DNA of 14,416 bases from the NCBI GenBank assembly GCA_023254445.1, contig JALRLN010000021.1:1-14416 (forward strand), in the 5' to 3' direction. This DNA comes from Candidatus Poseidoniaceae archaeon (GTDB lineage: Archaea > Thermoplasmatota > Poseidoniia > Poseidoniales > Poseidoniaceae). The position numbers and the translations under genes are program-made. How positions within the stretch are numbered: position 1 is the stretch's first letter; each line of letters begins with the position of its first letter. Under the pieces are notes generated by a model. It had not been told where the DNA came from. It saw only the letters and a program-made list of their open reading frames with translations, and made no database searches. Shown in pieces: positions 8,252 through 14,416 of the stretch.

Positions 8252-10204
8252 ATGGCGGTCATCGCAAAGGTCTGGATTGAGCCCGATTGCATCACGTGCA
8301 ACGCCTGTGAGGACATCTGTCCGGACGTGTTCAAGGTCGAAGAGGACTCCTCGATGATCCTCGCGGCCGTCCGGGCCGACGGCGCATACGACACGAACGC
8401 TGGAGCCAAGTCCCCGCTCAGCGGCACCCTCGGGGCCGATCTTGCGGACCTGATCATCGAGGCGGCTGAAGACTGCCCTGTGGAGGTCATCAAGTACGAA
8501 CTGGCGGAAGGTGCCACGGACGACGCACCCGCGCCGGCCGCTGAGGCGGCAGCAGAGGCCCCCGCCGTGGCCGTGGCCGAATCGGCGCCCGTGGCCGGCG
8601 TGTCCGAGGCGCTCGCCGCCGTGATGGAAGGCGACCGCTCCCTCACCATCCTCTTTGGGTCCCAAACTGGCAATGCAGCCGGGCTCGCCGAGCGAACCGC
8701 AAAACTGGCTGAACACTACGGCCTGCACGCCACGGTCAAGGACATGGACGACGCGAGCGTCGACAGCCTTTCCACGCCCCGTCTGATGGTCATCACCTCC
8801 ACGTGGGGCGAAGGCGAGATGCCGGACAACGCAGAAGCCCTTTGGCAGGCCGCCTCGGCAGGCGGCCCGTCCCTTTCGGCCACCCATTTCACCGTCTGCG
8901 CCATCGGCGACACGTCGTACGATGAATTCTGCAAAGCAGGGCACGACTGGAACAACCGCCTTGAGGCCATGGGCGCCGTTCGGGTCCATGGCATGGCGGA
9001 GTGCGACGTCGATTATGTCCCTCCGTGGCAGGCCTGGGTCACCGAAGCCCTCTCGCGCATCGCTTGCGTGGATGCTTCGGGAACCTTCCATGAAACCCTG
9101 GTCGAGGAGATGTCGGCCTACGCCTCGAGCGGTGACGACGACGGCATCGCGGACGGTGATTTCACGCCCGGGCAGGTGCTGAGTGAGGAGATGTCCATCA
9201 CCTTGCGCGTCTTCAGGTACGATCCTGTCGCGTCTTCTTCCGGTTTCGACACGGTCGCGTGCGCCCTCCCGGGGCACGCAACGGTGCAGGACCTCCTCGT
9301 GGCCATCAGCAACGACCTCGATGGAAGCCTTGCCTTCCGCCGAGGGAACGGGACAGGTACCCCAACAACGGCCGTTCGTGCGAACGGCCGAATCGTGTTG
9401 AGCGACGTGACGCGCCTCGACACCCTCGTCCACGACGGTGGCACCTTGCTGGTTGAACCGCTCCCAGGCCACCCGGTCGTCAAGGACCTCGTCGTCGACC
9501 CGAGCCGAGTTGAGCGCGCTCTTGCCGCTGCAGCGCCATGGATGCGCGCAGACCCCCGGGAGGGGGAGGTCCTTGCCAACGGCTCGTCGATGGGCACCAT
9601 GACCGCGGTTGCGGCCGAAGACCTTCACCGCCGATTTGACGTGCACGCTCCTGAGGCTGCACACGGCATGTCGGACTGCACCCCTCACGACGCGTCCTAC
9701 CTTGGGCCGGGCGTCTTGACCAGGTTGTGGCAGCGTGCCAGCGACCCCCGCGTCGGCGCTGAGCAGCGACGCTCCTTGCTCCGAACGCTGCAGGACGAAG
9801 GCGGTGTCTGGTCCGAAACCGACCTGTCGGCCATCCGTCGACAGGGGCAGGAAGGACGCCTTGTGGCCGAGGCCATGACCGACGCGCGCGGTCGATTGTT
9901 GAGCGAATTCCGCTTCGCCGGCCGTTCCGGGCGCCACATCAAGTGGTTCTCACGCACTGTCAAGTGGTCGGGGACGCTGAACGAAACGATCCTCGCGGCG
10001 CAGACCATGGGCCCGATCGGGGCGATCATGAACCTCCCCGCCACGGTACGAATGGCGACCGGCTTCACGAGGACTGGAGCACCGCTGGCACGTGACCTGC
10101 AAGGCTTCATCGCGCCAGGGAAGATGCCACCGCTGGTCAATTCCTTGGTCGACGACCACCATGAGGTCAAGGCGATTTTCGACGCCCTCGACCGACGATT
10201 CTGA
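8252..10204 (+). CDS. Ferredoxin-flavodoxin-SdhB-like fusion with degenerate Fe-S sites
   Basis: A 650-residue cytoplasmic electron carrier from the ATG at 8252 (GGGGCGGT just upstream; an in-frame TTG at 8219 would add 11 residues). Residues 1-85 are a single-cluster ferredoxin of the Pyrococcus type: Cys13, 16, 19 and 75 as expected [4Fe-4S] ligands and Cys23 in CPDVF. An Ala/Pro/Glu linker (87-125) follows. Residues about 130-275 are an FMN domain like the CysJ/P450-reductase flavodoxin, with GSQTGN (136-141), STWGEGEMPDN (183-193) and GDTSYDEF (219-226). Residues about 312-430 match the N-terminal 2Fe-2S domain of SdhB (RVFRYDP, LAFRR, VEPLPGHPVVKDLVVD), but the cysteine loop is replaced. 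Residues about 430-560 match the SdhB C-terminal Fe-S domain (YLGPGVLTR, DPR, GGVW) with only Cys476 left. The end (GKMPPL, then EVKAIF) resembles HdrC-type tails. It is translationally coupled to the HdrB-like gene. Partners and substrate are unknown. Confidence 0.8.
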   Translation: MAVIAKVWIEPDCITCNACEDICPDVFKVEEDSSMILAAVRADGAYDTNAGAKSPLSGTLGADLADLIIEAAEDCPVEVIKYELAEGATDDAPAPAAEAAAEAPAVAVAESAPVAGVSEALAAVMEGDRSLTILFGSQTGNAAGLAERTAKLAEHYGLHATVKDMDDASVDSLSTPRLMVITSTWGEGEMPDNAEALWQAASAGGPSLSATHFTVCAIGDTSYDEFCKAGHDWNNRLEAMGAVRVHGMAECDVDYVPPWQAWVTEALSRIACVDASGTFHETLVEEMSAYASSGDDDGIADGDFTPGQVLSEEMSITLRVFRYDPVASSSGFDTVACALPGHATVQDLLVAISNDLDGSLAFRRGNGTGTPTTAVRANGRIVLSDVTRLDTLVHDGGTLLVEPLPGHPVVKDLVVDPSRVERALAAAAPWMRADPREGEVLANGSSMGTMTAVAAEDLHRRFDVHAPEAAHGMSDCTPHDASYLGPGVLTRLWQRASDPRVGAEQRRSLLRTLQDEGGVWSETDLSAIRRQGQEGRLVAEAMTDARGRLLSEFRFAGRSGRHIKWFSRTVKWSGTLNETILAAQTMGPIGAIMNLPATVRMATGFTRTGAPLARDLQGFIAPGKMPPLVNSLVDDHHEVKAIFDALDRRF

Positions 10205-10209
10205 GGTGA
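10203..10209 (+). promoter_or_regulatory. Shine-Dalgarno site of the HdrB-like gene
   Basis: GAGGTGA matches the archaeal anti-Shine-Dalgarno sequence and ends four bases before the ATG at 10214. It overlaps the TGA stop (10202-10204) of the ferredoxin fusion, so ribosomes finishing the first gene are placed at the second. This argues that the two proteins are made together and fixes the start at 10214. Confidence 0.75.
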
Positions 10210-10213
10210 AACG

Positions 10214-11074
10214 ATGGGACTTCGGTATGCCTACTTTCCCGGCTGCGTCGCAAAGGGCTCCGCCCGTGAGGTGGAAGACGCCATGCGGGCTGTCGTCAAG
10301 GCGCTTGACATCGAGCTCGTGGACATGCCCGGCGCTGCGTGCTGCGGCGCTGGTGTCATGAAGCAAGCCAACCACCGTCTGCAACTCACCCTCAACGCAC
10401 GCACCTTTGCACAAGCAGAAGCGATGGGGCTTGACGTGCTGACGCCCTGCGCCACCTGCCAAGGCAACATGTACGAAGACCTCGCGCTCCTGCTCGACGA
10501 CGAAAAGTTGCGAGCGGAAGTCAACGACGTGCTGGAGAAGACGTGTGGTATGCGTTTCGAAGGGAACCTGCGCATGCGTCACCTCCTCCAAGTGCTCGTT
10601 GAGGACGTGGGGTTGGATGCCGTGCGCGACCACGTGGTGAACCCAGTCGACTTCCCGGTAGCGGGGTACTACGGTGTCCCGATGCTTCAGGACGGGGCCT
10701 CCGGCGACGACGATCCGATGGACCCACATTACTTCGAGGACCTGCTCGTGGCCATCGGTTCCTCGCCGGTTGACTACGACGGTGCCACCCGCTCAGTAGG
10801 CTTCCCGGGCTTGCTCGGCCGTGAGCGAACGGCGATGCTGCAGACCGCTGAGGTGCTTTCCGAGGCCAAGCAAGAAGGTGCGTTGGTGATGGCCACCGCC
10901 TGCCCGCTGAGCCATTTCAACCTCGATGTCTATCAGGTCAAGGCGAAGAAGGTCTCCGGTCGCGACACGGCTTTGCCGGTGGTGCACCTCCCAGAACTCT
11001 TGGCCTTCGCCCTCGGCATGATGCCGGACCGGTACGCCCAACTGCGAACGCGGGCCTTGGTCATGGGCGCTTGA
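10214..11074 (+). CDS. CCG-domain protein of the HdrB/SdhE family, second cluster site lost
   Basis: A 286-residue protein of the cysteine-rich CCG family, which includes HdrB of heterodisulfide reductase, SdhE of archaeal succinate dehydrogenase, the C-terminal part of TfrB, and GlpC/LctE-like proteins. The first CCG unit is intact: Cys11, Cys43-Cys44 in ACCGAG, and Cys79/Cys82 in CATC, with spacings of 31 and 34 residues that fit the family. The second unit keeps its fold-level signatures (GASGDDDPMDP, then LVAIGSSPVDY, then AKQEGALVMATACPLS and FNLD) but has Tyr152 where GCH is expected, GFPG (196-199) where CCG is expected, and CPLS (230-233) instead of CxxC. Only Cys230 remains. So one noncubane-type [4Fe-4S] site is predicted rather than two. 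It sits directly behind the ferredoxin/flavodoxin fusion with coupled translation and is its likely partner. The reduced substrate (disulfide, quinone or other) is not known. Confidence 0.85.
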   Translation: MGLRYAYFPGCVAKGSAREVEDAMRAVVKALDIELVDMPGAACCGAGVMKQANHRLQLTLNARTFAQAEAMGLDVLTPCATCQGNMYEDLALLLDDEKLRAEVNDVLEKTCGMRFEGNLRMRHLLQVLVEDVGLDAVRDHVVNPVDFPVAGYYGVPMLQDGASGDDDPMDPHYFEDLLVAIGSSPVDYDGATRSVGFPGLLGRERTAMLQTAEVLSEAKQEGALVMATACPLSHFNLDVYQVKAKKVSGRDTALPVVHLPELLAFALGMMPDRYAQLRTRALVMGA

Positions 11075-13651
11075 TCAGCCGTGGAGGGCACGACGAACCT
11101 CAGCGGCTCGGCCTGGCCCTACACCGTCCACCGCCGCCAACTGCTCTTCGCTCGCGGCGGCGACCTCCGCAATGGATCCGAACGCCTCGCTCAGCGCGCG
11201 GCTCAGGACGGGACCGATGCCATCGATCGCCTCAAGCAGGGCCCTCCTTCGCTGACGGGCCTCCTCCTCCCATCGACGGGCCAGTGGGCCGGGATTCGCA
11301 TCCATTGCCTCGATTTCGGCTCGTGCAGCCATCAACGCAGCGTGCGCTTCGTCGTGGCGTCGCGGCGCGTGTGCGGGGACCAACGTGTCCAGCCATGCCT
11401 GTTCTCGCTTGGCTGCCATGGCGAGCAAGGCGGCGGATTCAGCAGCGTTCCGGACGCAGATGACGCTGAGGCCGAGGTCGAAAGCCATCCACGCAATGGC
11501 CCCGAGCACGGCGTGTGGATGCGTGGCCCCGTCAAGGCCTTCGCCGGTTTCGAGCAGCAGGCCGGCGCAAGGTGCAGCAGCGGACAGGCGGCGTGCCTGA
11601 GCAAGAAGGCGCCCGTCTCGGATGGAGTCGTGGAGGTCACGCGAGGTTTTGCGTTCAAGGAGCACCCGAGGGCCGATGCGGACGTCCCCGGTGACCAGAT
11701 GGCGGAACACCGGCGTGACGCCCTGAAGGCGGAGTCCAGAAGCGAGCGTTGAGGATGCTTCGCGCCGATCGAGGATCACTTCGATGCGACGGTCCACGTC
11801 GACGGCCAGTTCACCCGTACCGTCGAGCACAGGGCCATCGTGCCGAGGGAGGGGTTCCGGTCGTTCTGGCAGATTCAGGGTGTCCGGAGGCGGTGCCGCG
11901 AACTCGTACAATCCCCGCTGCCCGGCTCCTCGACGTTCTTCGGGCCGAACCATGCCAGCCGCCTTGTTCGCTGCTGATGGTGCTGGAGGTTCCAGCACCT
12001 GCAAGGGGGCTTCCGGAACGGGTGGTCGCAATCGTTCACGCTCATGCTCGATGAACGAGGTTGCATCCATCATCACCCCGTCGTGGTCCACCTGAAAGTG
12101 CTCCAGGCCAATGGACGGACGTGGGGCGTCGAACACGGTCGTTGTCCGTCGGATGCGCTCGAGGTGTTCGAGCATGCGACGCTCACGGGAGGCTGAGGCG
12201 CGCAGCATGTGCTCGTCCCGTGTGCCCTCCGCGAGGAGCATGACCACCTCTCCTTCGCTGTGCCTGCCCGTCCGTCCTCGTCGTTGGATGGCGCGGATGG
12301 CGCTTGCTACGGGTTCGTAGAAGACCACAAGGTCAGCGGAGGGGATGTCCAGGCCTTCCTCTCCCACGGACGTGGCCACAAGCACGTTGGTCTCACCTTC
12401 TCGGAACGCACGGATCCGCTCCACCTGCTCGGCTTGGGTCATGCCGCGCCGGTCGCCCGAACCGGATTGGCCCACGAAGGCCTGCGGTCGTAGTCCCTCA
12501 ACCTTGGACAACATCTCAACGAGCAATTCCACCGTGTCGCGGTACTCCGTGAACACAAGGCAGCGCCCCTCTGGCGCTTCGTTCATCCGTTCGCTCAGCA
12601 ACCGTTGTACGGCTGCAGGCTTGGGATGAAGTTCCTCCGATTCATCCAAGCTGTCCTTGAGGGCACGAACGACGGGTCGGGAGAGCAGCCCCCTGTCCTT
12701 TTTTGCGGATGCGCCACGCTTTGCCTCCTCTTGCCGTTCCAAGAAGGCCTTCGCGACGCCCATGCCTTGGCAACGAAGCAGGTCCACAAGGAGGTGCAAC
12801 CGACGGAGGTCGGCGATGGAGCGAGCGGCGTCGTACCCGCGACGATCTTGACGTGCGATCGCCGCAGAGGCACGTCGTTGCGCCTCATCAAGCATCGACG
12901 CGGTCAGGTGGCCCACGTCGGCCAAAAATCCCTGACGTCTCAACCGTTCGGCCACGATGTTCTCTTCCATCGCGAGCGGTGCGATGAGCTCGACAAGCGC
13001 CTGAGGCATCGCCAGGCGTTCGGTGGCGAGGGAGAGGTCCACGGCATACGGGGCAAGCAGCGTGTTTGACCGCTCGTGGATGCTCCAATGCACCGTTCCA
13101 AGGTTGGCCTGCACCTCGCGGATGACGCGTTCACTCGTCCCGGGGCTGGCCGTCGCACCAAGCACGGTGGCCTCAGGAGCATGTTGACGCACGAGTTCAG
13201 CGACTTGAACATAGGCATGCGCGCCGGTTGCGTGGTGCGCCTCGTCGAGGATCGCAAGGGTCAGCCCGGAAAGGTCCACAGCGCCGTTCGACACGTCGTT
13301 GCGGACGACCTGTGCCGTGGCCAAGACGATGCGCCCTTGAGCCCACAAGGCAGGACGTTTCGCGGGCGGCGTGGTCCCTGTGTACACCACGACCTCCTCC
13401 TCCTCGACCTGCAGGTGGAGGAGGATCATGCGTCGATGCTGGTCCAGCAGCGCCACGGTCGGCGCGACGAGGAGGACGCGACCTTGGCGTTCAAGGTGAG
13501 CCGCGATGGCCAACCATTGCACTGCAGATTTTCCGAAGCCTGTTGGCATCACCATCATCGTCGAGCCCGACAAGGCTGTGCGCAACGCGTCGAGTTGGTA
13601 CGCCCTCGCCTCCACGCCCCCTCTGAGACGAGGATGGGCCACCAAAGGCAT
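11075..13651 (-). CDS. hef: Hef: fork-processing DNA helicase/XPF-family nuclease
   Basis: An 858-residue archaeal Hef acting on stalled replication forks and branched DNA. The frame is open to 13885, but the ATG at 13651 matches the family N-terminus (VAHPRLRGGVEARAYQL) and has a TATA-like box 28 bases upstream, so I chose it. Helicase part: Walker A PTGFGKS (36-42), DEAH box (136-139), motif III TAS (167-169), a helical insertion about 230-345, motif IV VFTEYRD (366-372), and motifs V/VI including EEGLDIPSADLVV and QRRGRTGR (456-463). A disordered linker of about 500-615 contains the PCNA-box-like QRGLYEFA (578-585). The XPF/ERCC4 nuclease domain (about 624-760) has DRRE (628-631), GD (655-656) and the catalytic ERKTSRD (666-672). 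Two helix-hairpin-helix motifs close the protein (DGIGP at 810-814, DGVGP at 842-846). Everything expected is present, so it should be active. It is convergent with the redox pair and the two stop codons abut. Confidence 0.93.
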   Translation of the reverse strand: MPLVAHPRLRGGVEARAYQLDALRTALSGSTMMVMPTGFGKSAVQWLAIAAHLERQGRVLLVAPTVALLDQHRRMILLHLQVEEEEVVVYTGTTPPAKRPALWAQGRIVLATAQVVRNDVSNGAVDLSGLTLAILDEAHHATGAHAYVQVAELVRQHAPEATVLGATASPGTSERVIREVQANLGTVHWSIHERSNTLLAPYAVDLSLATERLAMPQALVELIAPLAMEENIVAERLRRQGFLADVGHLTASMLDEAQRRASAAIARQDRRGYDAARSIADLRRLHLLVDLLRCQGMGVAKAFLERQEEAKRGASAKKDRGLLSRPVVRALKDSLDESEELHPKPAAVQRLLSERMNEAPEGRCLVFTEYRDTVELLVEMLSKVEGLRPQAFVGQSGSGDRRGMTQAEQVERIRAFREGETNVLVATSVGEEGLDIPSADLVVFYEPVASAIRAIQRRGRTGRHSEGEVVMLLAEGTRDEHMLRASASRERRMLEHLERIRRTTTVFDAPRPSIGLEHFQVDHDGVMMDATSFIEHERERLRPPVPEAPLQVLEPPAPSAANKAAGMVRPEERRGAGQRGLYEFAAPPPDTLNLPERPEPLPRHDGPVLDGTGELAVDVDRRIEVILDRREASSTLASGLRLQGVTPVFRHLVTGDVRIGPRVLLERKTSRDLHDSIRDGRLLAQARRLSAAAPCAGLLLETGEGLDGATHPHAVLGAIAWMAFDLGLSVICVRNAAESAALLAMAAKREQAWLDTLVPAHAPRRHDEAHAALMAARAEIEAMDANPGPLARRWEEEARQRRRALLEAIDGIGPVLSRALSEAFGSIAEVAAASEEQLAAVDGVGPGRAAEVRRALHG
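11897..11920 (-). other. PIP-box-like motif in the Hef linker
   Basis: QRGLYEFA (Hef residues 578-585) fits the PCNA-interacting pattern Q-x-x-[L/I/M]-x-x-[F/Y]-[F/Y/small], with Ala at the last aromatic position. It lies in the low-complexity linker joining the helicase and nuclease halves, where PCNA binding by archaeal Hef has been placed. Binding is inferred from the pattern only. Confidence 0.4.
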
Positions 13652-13835
13652 GCGTGTCCACCTCCGTCGAAGGATGATAAAGGTCGTCCGAGGGCGGTGA
13701 TTCGCCTCCACAATGATTGAAGGCCAGCAGCGTGAAACCGTGCTCGGTGGCCCACGTCTGCCCACCGAACCGCTCATATAGGGGTGGGAGGTCGGCGAAC
13801 TGCTCCAAGGTGGGCAGCCAGACGCATTGGGCCAT
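13491..13835 (-). CDS. Possible small or remnant gene upstream of hef
   Basis: Reading the minus strand from the ATG at 13835, the first 40 codons have the coding signature of this genome: I count about 82% G+C at third positions against roughly 45% at second positions. The product is well mixed and hydrophobic/aromatic (starts MAQCVWLPTLEQF and later FTLLAFNH). After about residue 42 the third-position bias drops. The frame then runs through the hef promoter and the first 160 bases of hef, where it looks like a shadow, before stopping at 13491. I see no promoter for it and no known domain. It may be a decayed gene end, a frameshifted small gene or chance. A short real protein ending inside the hef start is less likely. 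Confidence 0.25.
   Translation of the reverse strand: MAQCVWLPTLEQFADLPPLYERFGGQTWATEHGFTLLAFNHCGGESPPSDDLYHPSTEVDTHAFGGPSSSQRGRGGEGVPTRRVAHSLVGLDDDGDANRLRKICSAMVGHRGSP
13674..13682 (-). promoter_or_regulatory. TATA box for hef
   Basis: On the minus strand the site reads CTTTATCAT, the most AT-rich stretch upstream of hef. Its centre is about 27 bases before the ATG at 13651, the spacing expected for a leaderless archaeal mRNA. No Shine-Dalgarno sequence needs to be invoked, although GGAGGTGG lies at 13657-13664 on the minus strand, about 5 bases before the ATG, and could serve if a leader is made. Confidence 0.5.
13774..13780 (+). promoter_or_regulatory. Possible TATA box for the L3 operon, upstream of a long leader
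   Basis: TCATATA is the best TATA-like sequence on the plus strand between hef and L3. Transcription would begin near 13800 and leave a leader of about 170 bases before the L3 ATG at 13970. A leadered mRNA is in keeping with the strong Shine-Dalgarno site there. A weaker candidate, CCTATGC at 13934-13940, would start the RNA at or after the Shine-Dalgarno and is less attractive. Confidence 0.35.
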
Positions 13836-13856
13836 CCCTTGAGGAACCCAGCGGCA

Positions 13857-13879
13857 GGGTCTCGCACTCGTCGAGACCC
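13857..13879 (+). other. Hairpin in the hef-L3 intergenic region
   Basis: GGGTCTCG (13857-13864) and CGAGACCC (13872-13879) make a perfect 8-bp stem with a 7-base loop. If L3 is transcribed from near 13800 this lies in its 5' leader, where ribosomal-protein operons often carry control structures. It could also be a DNA-binding palindrome. No U-run follows on either strand. Confidence 0.4.
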
Positions 13880-13922
13880 AGCCACGCGTCACGGCCGCCC
13901 AACGCCGGACGAGCCCTCGCAC

Positions 13923-13934
13923 GCCCTTCGGGGC
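13923..13934 (+). other. cUUCGg tetraloop hairpin before L3
   Basis: GCCC, TTCG, GGGC forms a 4-bp G/C stem capped by the unusually stable C(UUCG)G tetraloop. It sits 35 bases before the L3 ATG and 21 before its Shine-Dalgarno. The stem is short, so this may be chance in GC-rich DNA, but it is the second stable structure in the same putative leader. Confidence 0.3.
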
Positions 13935-13955
13935 CTATGCGTTGCACAACACACC

Positions 13956-13961
13956 AGGAGG
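13956..13961 (+). promoter_or_regulatory. Shine-Dalgarno site of L3
   Basis: AGGAGG lies 8 bases before the ATG at 13970. It is a full-strength site at normal spacing, fixes the L3 start and shows that this mRNA is leadered, unlike the apparently leaderless hef and surface-protein transcripts. Confidence 0.8.
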
Positions 13962-13969
13962 ACACCCCC

Positions 13970-14416
13970 ATGGCCAAGCGAAACCATCCGCGCCGCGGCA
14001 GCATGGCGTTTAGCCCGCGTAAGCGTGCCATCCGCCACTTTGCCCACGTGAATGCATGGCCCGAGAGCACCGCCGACGAGGTTCGTGTGCAGGGCTTCGC
14101 TGGCTGGAAGGCCGGCATGACCCACATCCTCTCGCGTGACCTCAACCCGCGTTCCACCACGGCCGGCCAGGAAGTTCGCGTCCCTGTCACCGTCGTTGAA
14201 GTGCCCAAGATGCGCATCCTCGGCGTTCGAGGGTACGAACTCACGCCCTATGGGAAGCAAGCCACCGGTGAAGCCTGGCTGTCCAGTGAGGCCATCAGCG
14301 AGGCCTTCCCTGACGTCTTTGAGCGCATCTCCAACCGCAAGGTGCACGACACCGATGCGCACTTCGCCACCCTCGAGGCGGCCGACCTGTGTGAAGTTCG
14401 TTTGATCGTCGCCACC
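13970..14416 (+). CDS. rpl3: Ribosomal protein L3 (uL3), 5' part
   Basis: The first 149 residues of archaeal ribosomal protein uL3 are present and the frame runs off the right edge. The N-terminus RRGSMAFSPRKRA and the blocks GFAGWKAGMTH and VPVTVVEVPKMRILGVRGYE are diagnostic of the archaeal/eukaryotic form. uL3 is a large-subunit protein whose extensions reach the peptidyl transferase centre and which is added early in assembly. In archaea this gene usually opens the large S10/spc ribosomal-protein cluster (L3-L4-L23-L2-S19), so that operon is expected beyond the window. It is divergent from hef, with 318 bases between the start codons that hold promoters, hairpins and no clear gene. A strong Shine-Dalgarno site precedes it. 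Confidence 0.95.
   Translation, partial: MAKRNHPRRGSMAFSPRKRAIRHFAHVNAWPESTADEVRVQGFAGWKAGMTHILSRDLNPRSTTAGQEVRVPVTVVEVPKMRILGVRGYELTPYGKQATGEAWLSSEAISEAFPDVFERISNRKVHDTDAHFATLEAADLCEVRLIVAT

Noticed and set aside
8225..9937. A 570-residue open frame on the minus strand opposite the ferredoxin fusion
   Set aside because: It mirrors the fusion gene, whose ferredoxin, flavodoxin and SdhB-like motifs are clear. The product is Arg/Gly/His-rich without domain signatures, as expected for antisense frames in GC-rich DNA.
11081..11752. A 223-residue plus-strand open frame opposite the Hef nuclease domain
   Set aside because: It lies across the conserved ERKTSRD nuclease and HhH region on the other strand and shows no domain of its own.
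13652..13885. A 78-residue N-terminal extension of Hef
   Set aside because: The added residues are Arg/Pro/Ser-rich and unlike Hef N-termini, the segment contains the TATA box, and another frame there has better coding composition.
13700..13960. A possible tRNA or other structured RNA gene between hef and L3
   Set aside because: I found no T-loop GTTCRA signature or cloverleaf pairing on either strand, only the two simple hairpins listed.
1..14416. CRISPR arrays, insertion sequences, integrases, attachment sites or long direct repeats
   Set aside because: None seen. The genes are housekeeping or redox genes with uniform base composition, and there are no transposase motifs or regularly spaced repeats.

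Overview
The window is GC-rich archaeal DNA. A group II chaperonin (thermosome), a Hef-type fork helicase/nuclease, the archaeal form of ribosomal protein L3, TATA-like boxes about 26-30 bases before some start codons and Shine-Dalgarno sites of the archaeal GGTGA/GGAGG kind all support this. The gene mix, and a very large secreted Ig-repeat protein with one membrane anchor and a Pro/Ala-rich cytoplasmic tail, suggest a marine Euryarchaeota/Thermoplasmatota lineage such as Poseidoniales (Marine Group II). That assignment is inference, not shown by a marker in the window.

Layout: (1) 2-94 is the acidic C-terminal tail of an upstream gene. (2) 120-3021 on + holds a PLP aminotransferase followed closely by two unknown membrane proteins (about 2 and about 6 membrane segments). 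(3) 3081-6449 on + is a secreted, membrane-anchored surface protein with its own TATA box. (4) 6516-8141 on + is a thermosome subunit. (5) 8252-11074 on + is a tightly coupled redox pair. The first protein fuses a ferredoxin, a CysJ-type flavodoxin domain and an SdhB-like region; the second is an HdrB/SdhE-type CCG protein. (6) 11075-13651 on - is a full-length Hef, convergent with the redox pair and touching it without a spacer. (7) 13652-13969 is a divergent intergenic region with two TATA-like sites, two hairpins and a coding-like short minus-strand stretch. (8) 13970 to the window end on + is the start of ribosomal protein L3.

The most unusual content is the redox pair. The SdhB-like region of the fusion keeps the fold signatures of a succinate dehydrogenase/fumarate reductase iron-sulfur subunit but has lost almost all cluster-binding cysteines, while a ferredoxin and an FMN domain have been added at its N-terminus. 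Its partner keeps one intact CCG cluster site and has lost the second. Together they look like a complex-II/heterodisulfide-reductase-type module whose electron path has been rebuilt around one Fe-S cluster, one flavin and one CCG site. I do not recognise this architecture as a described system. The cofactor losses are read directly from the sequence; the physiological role is unknown.
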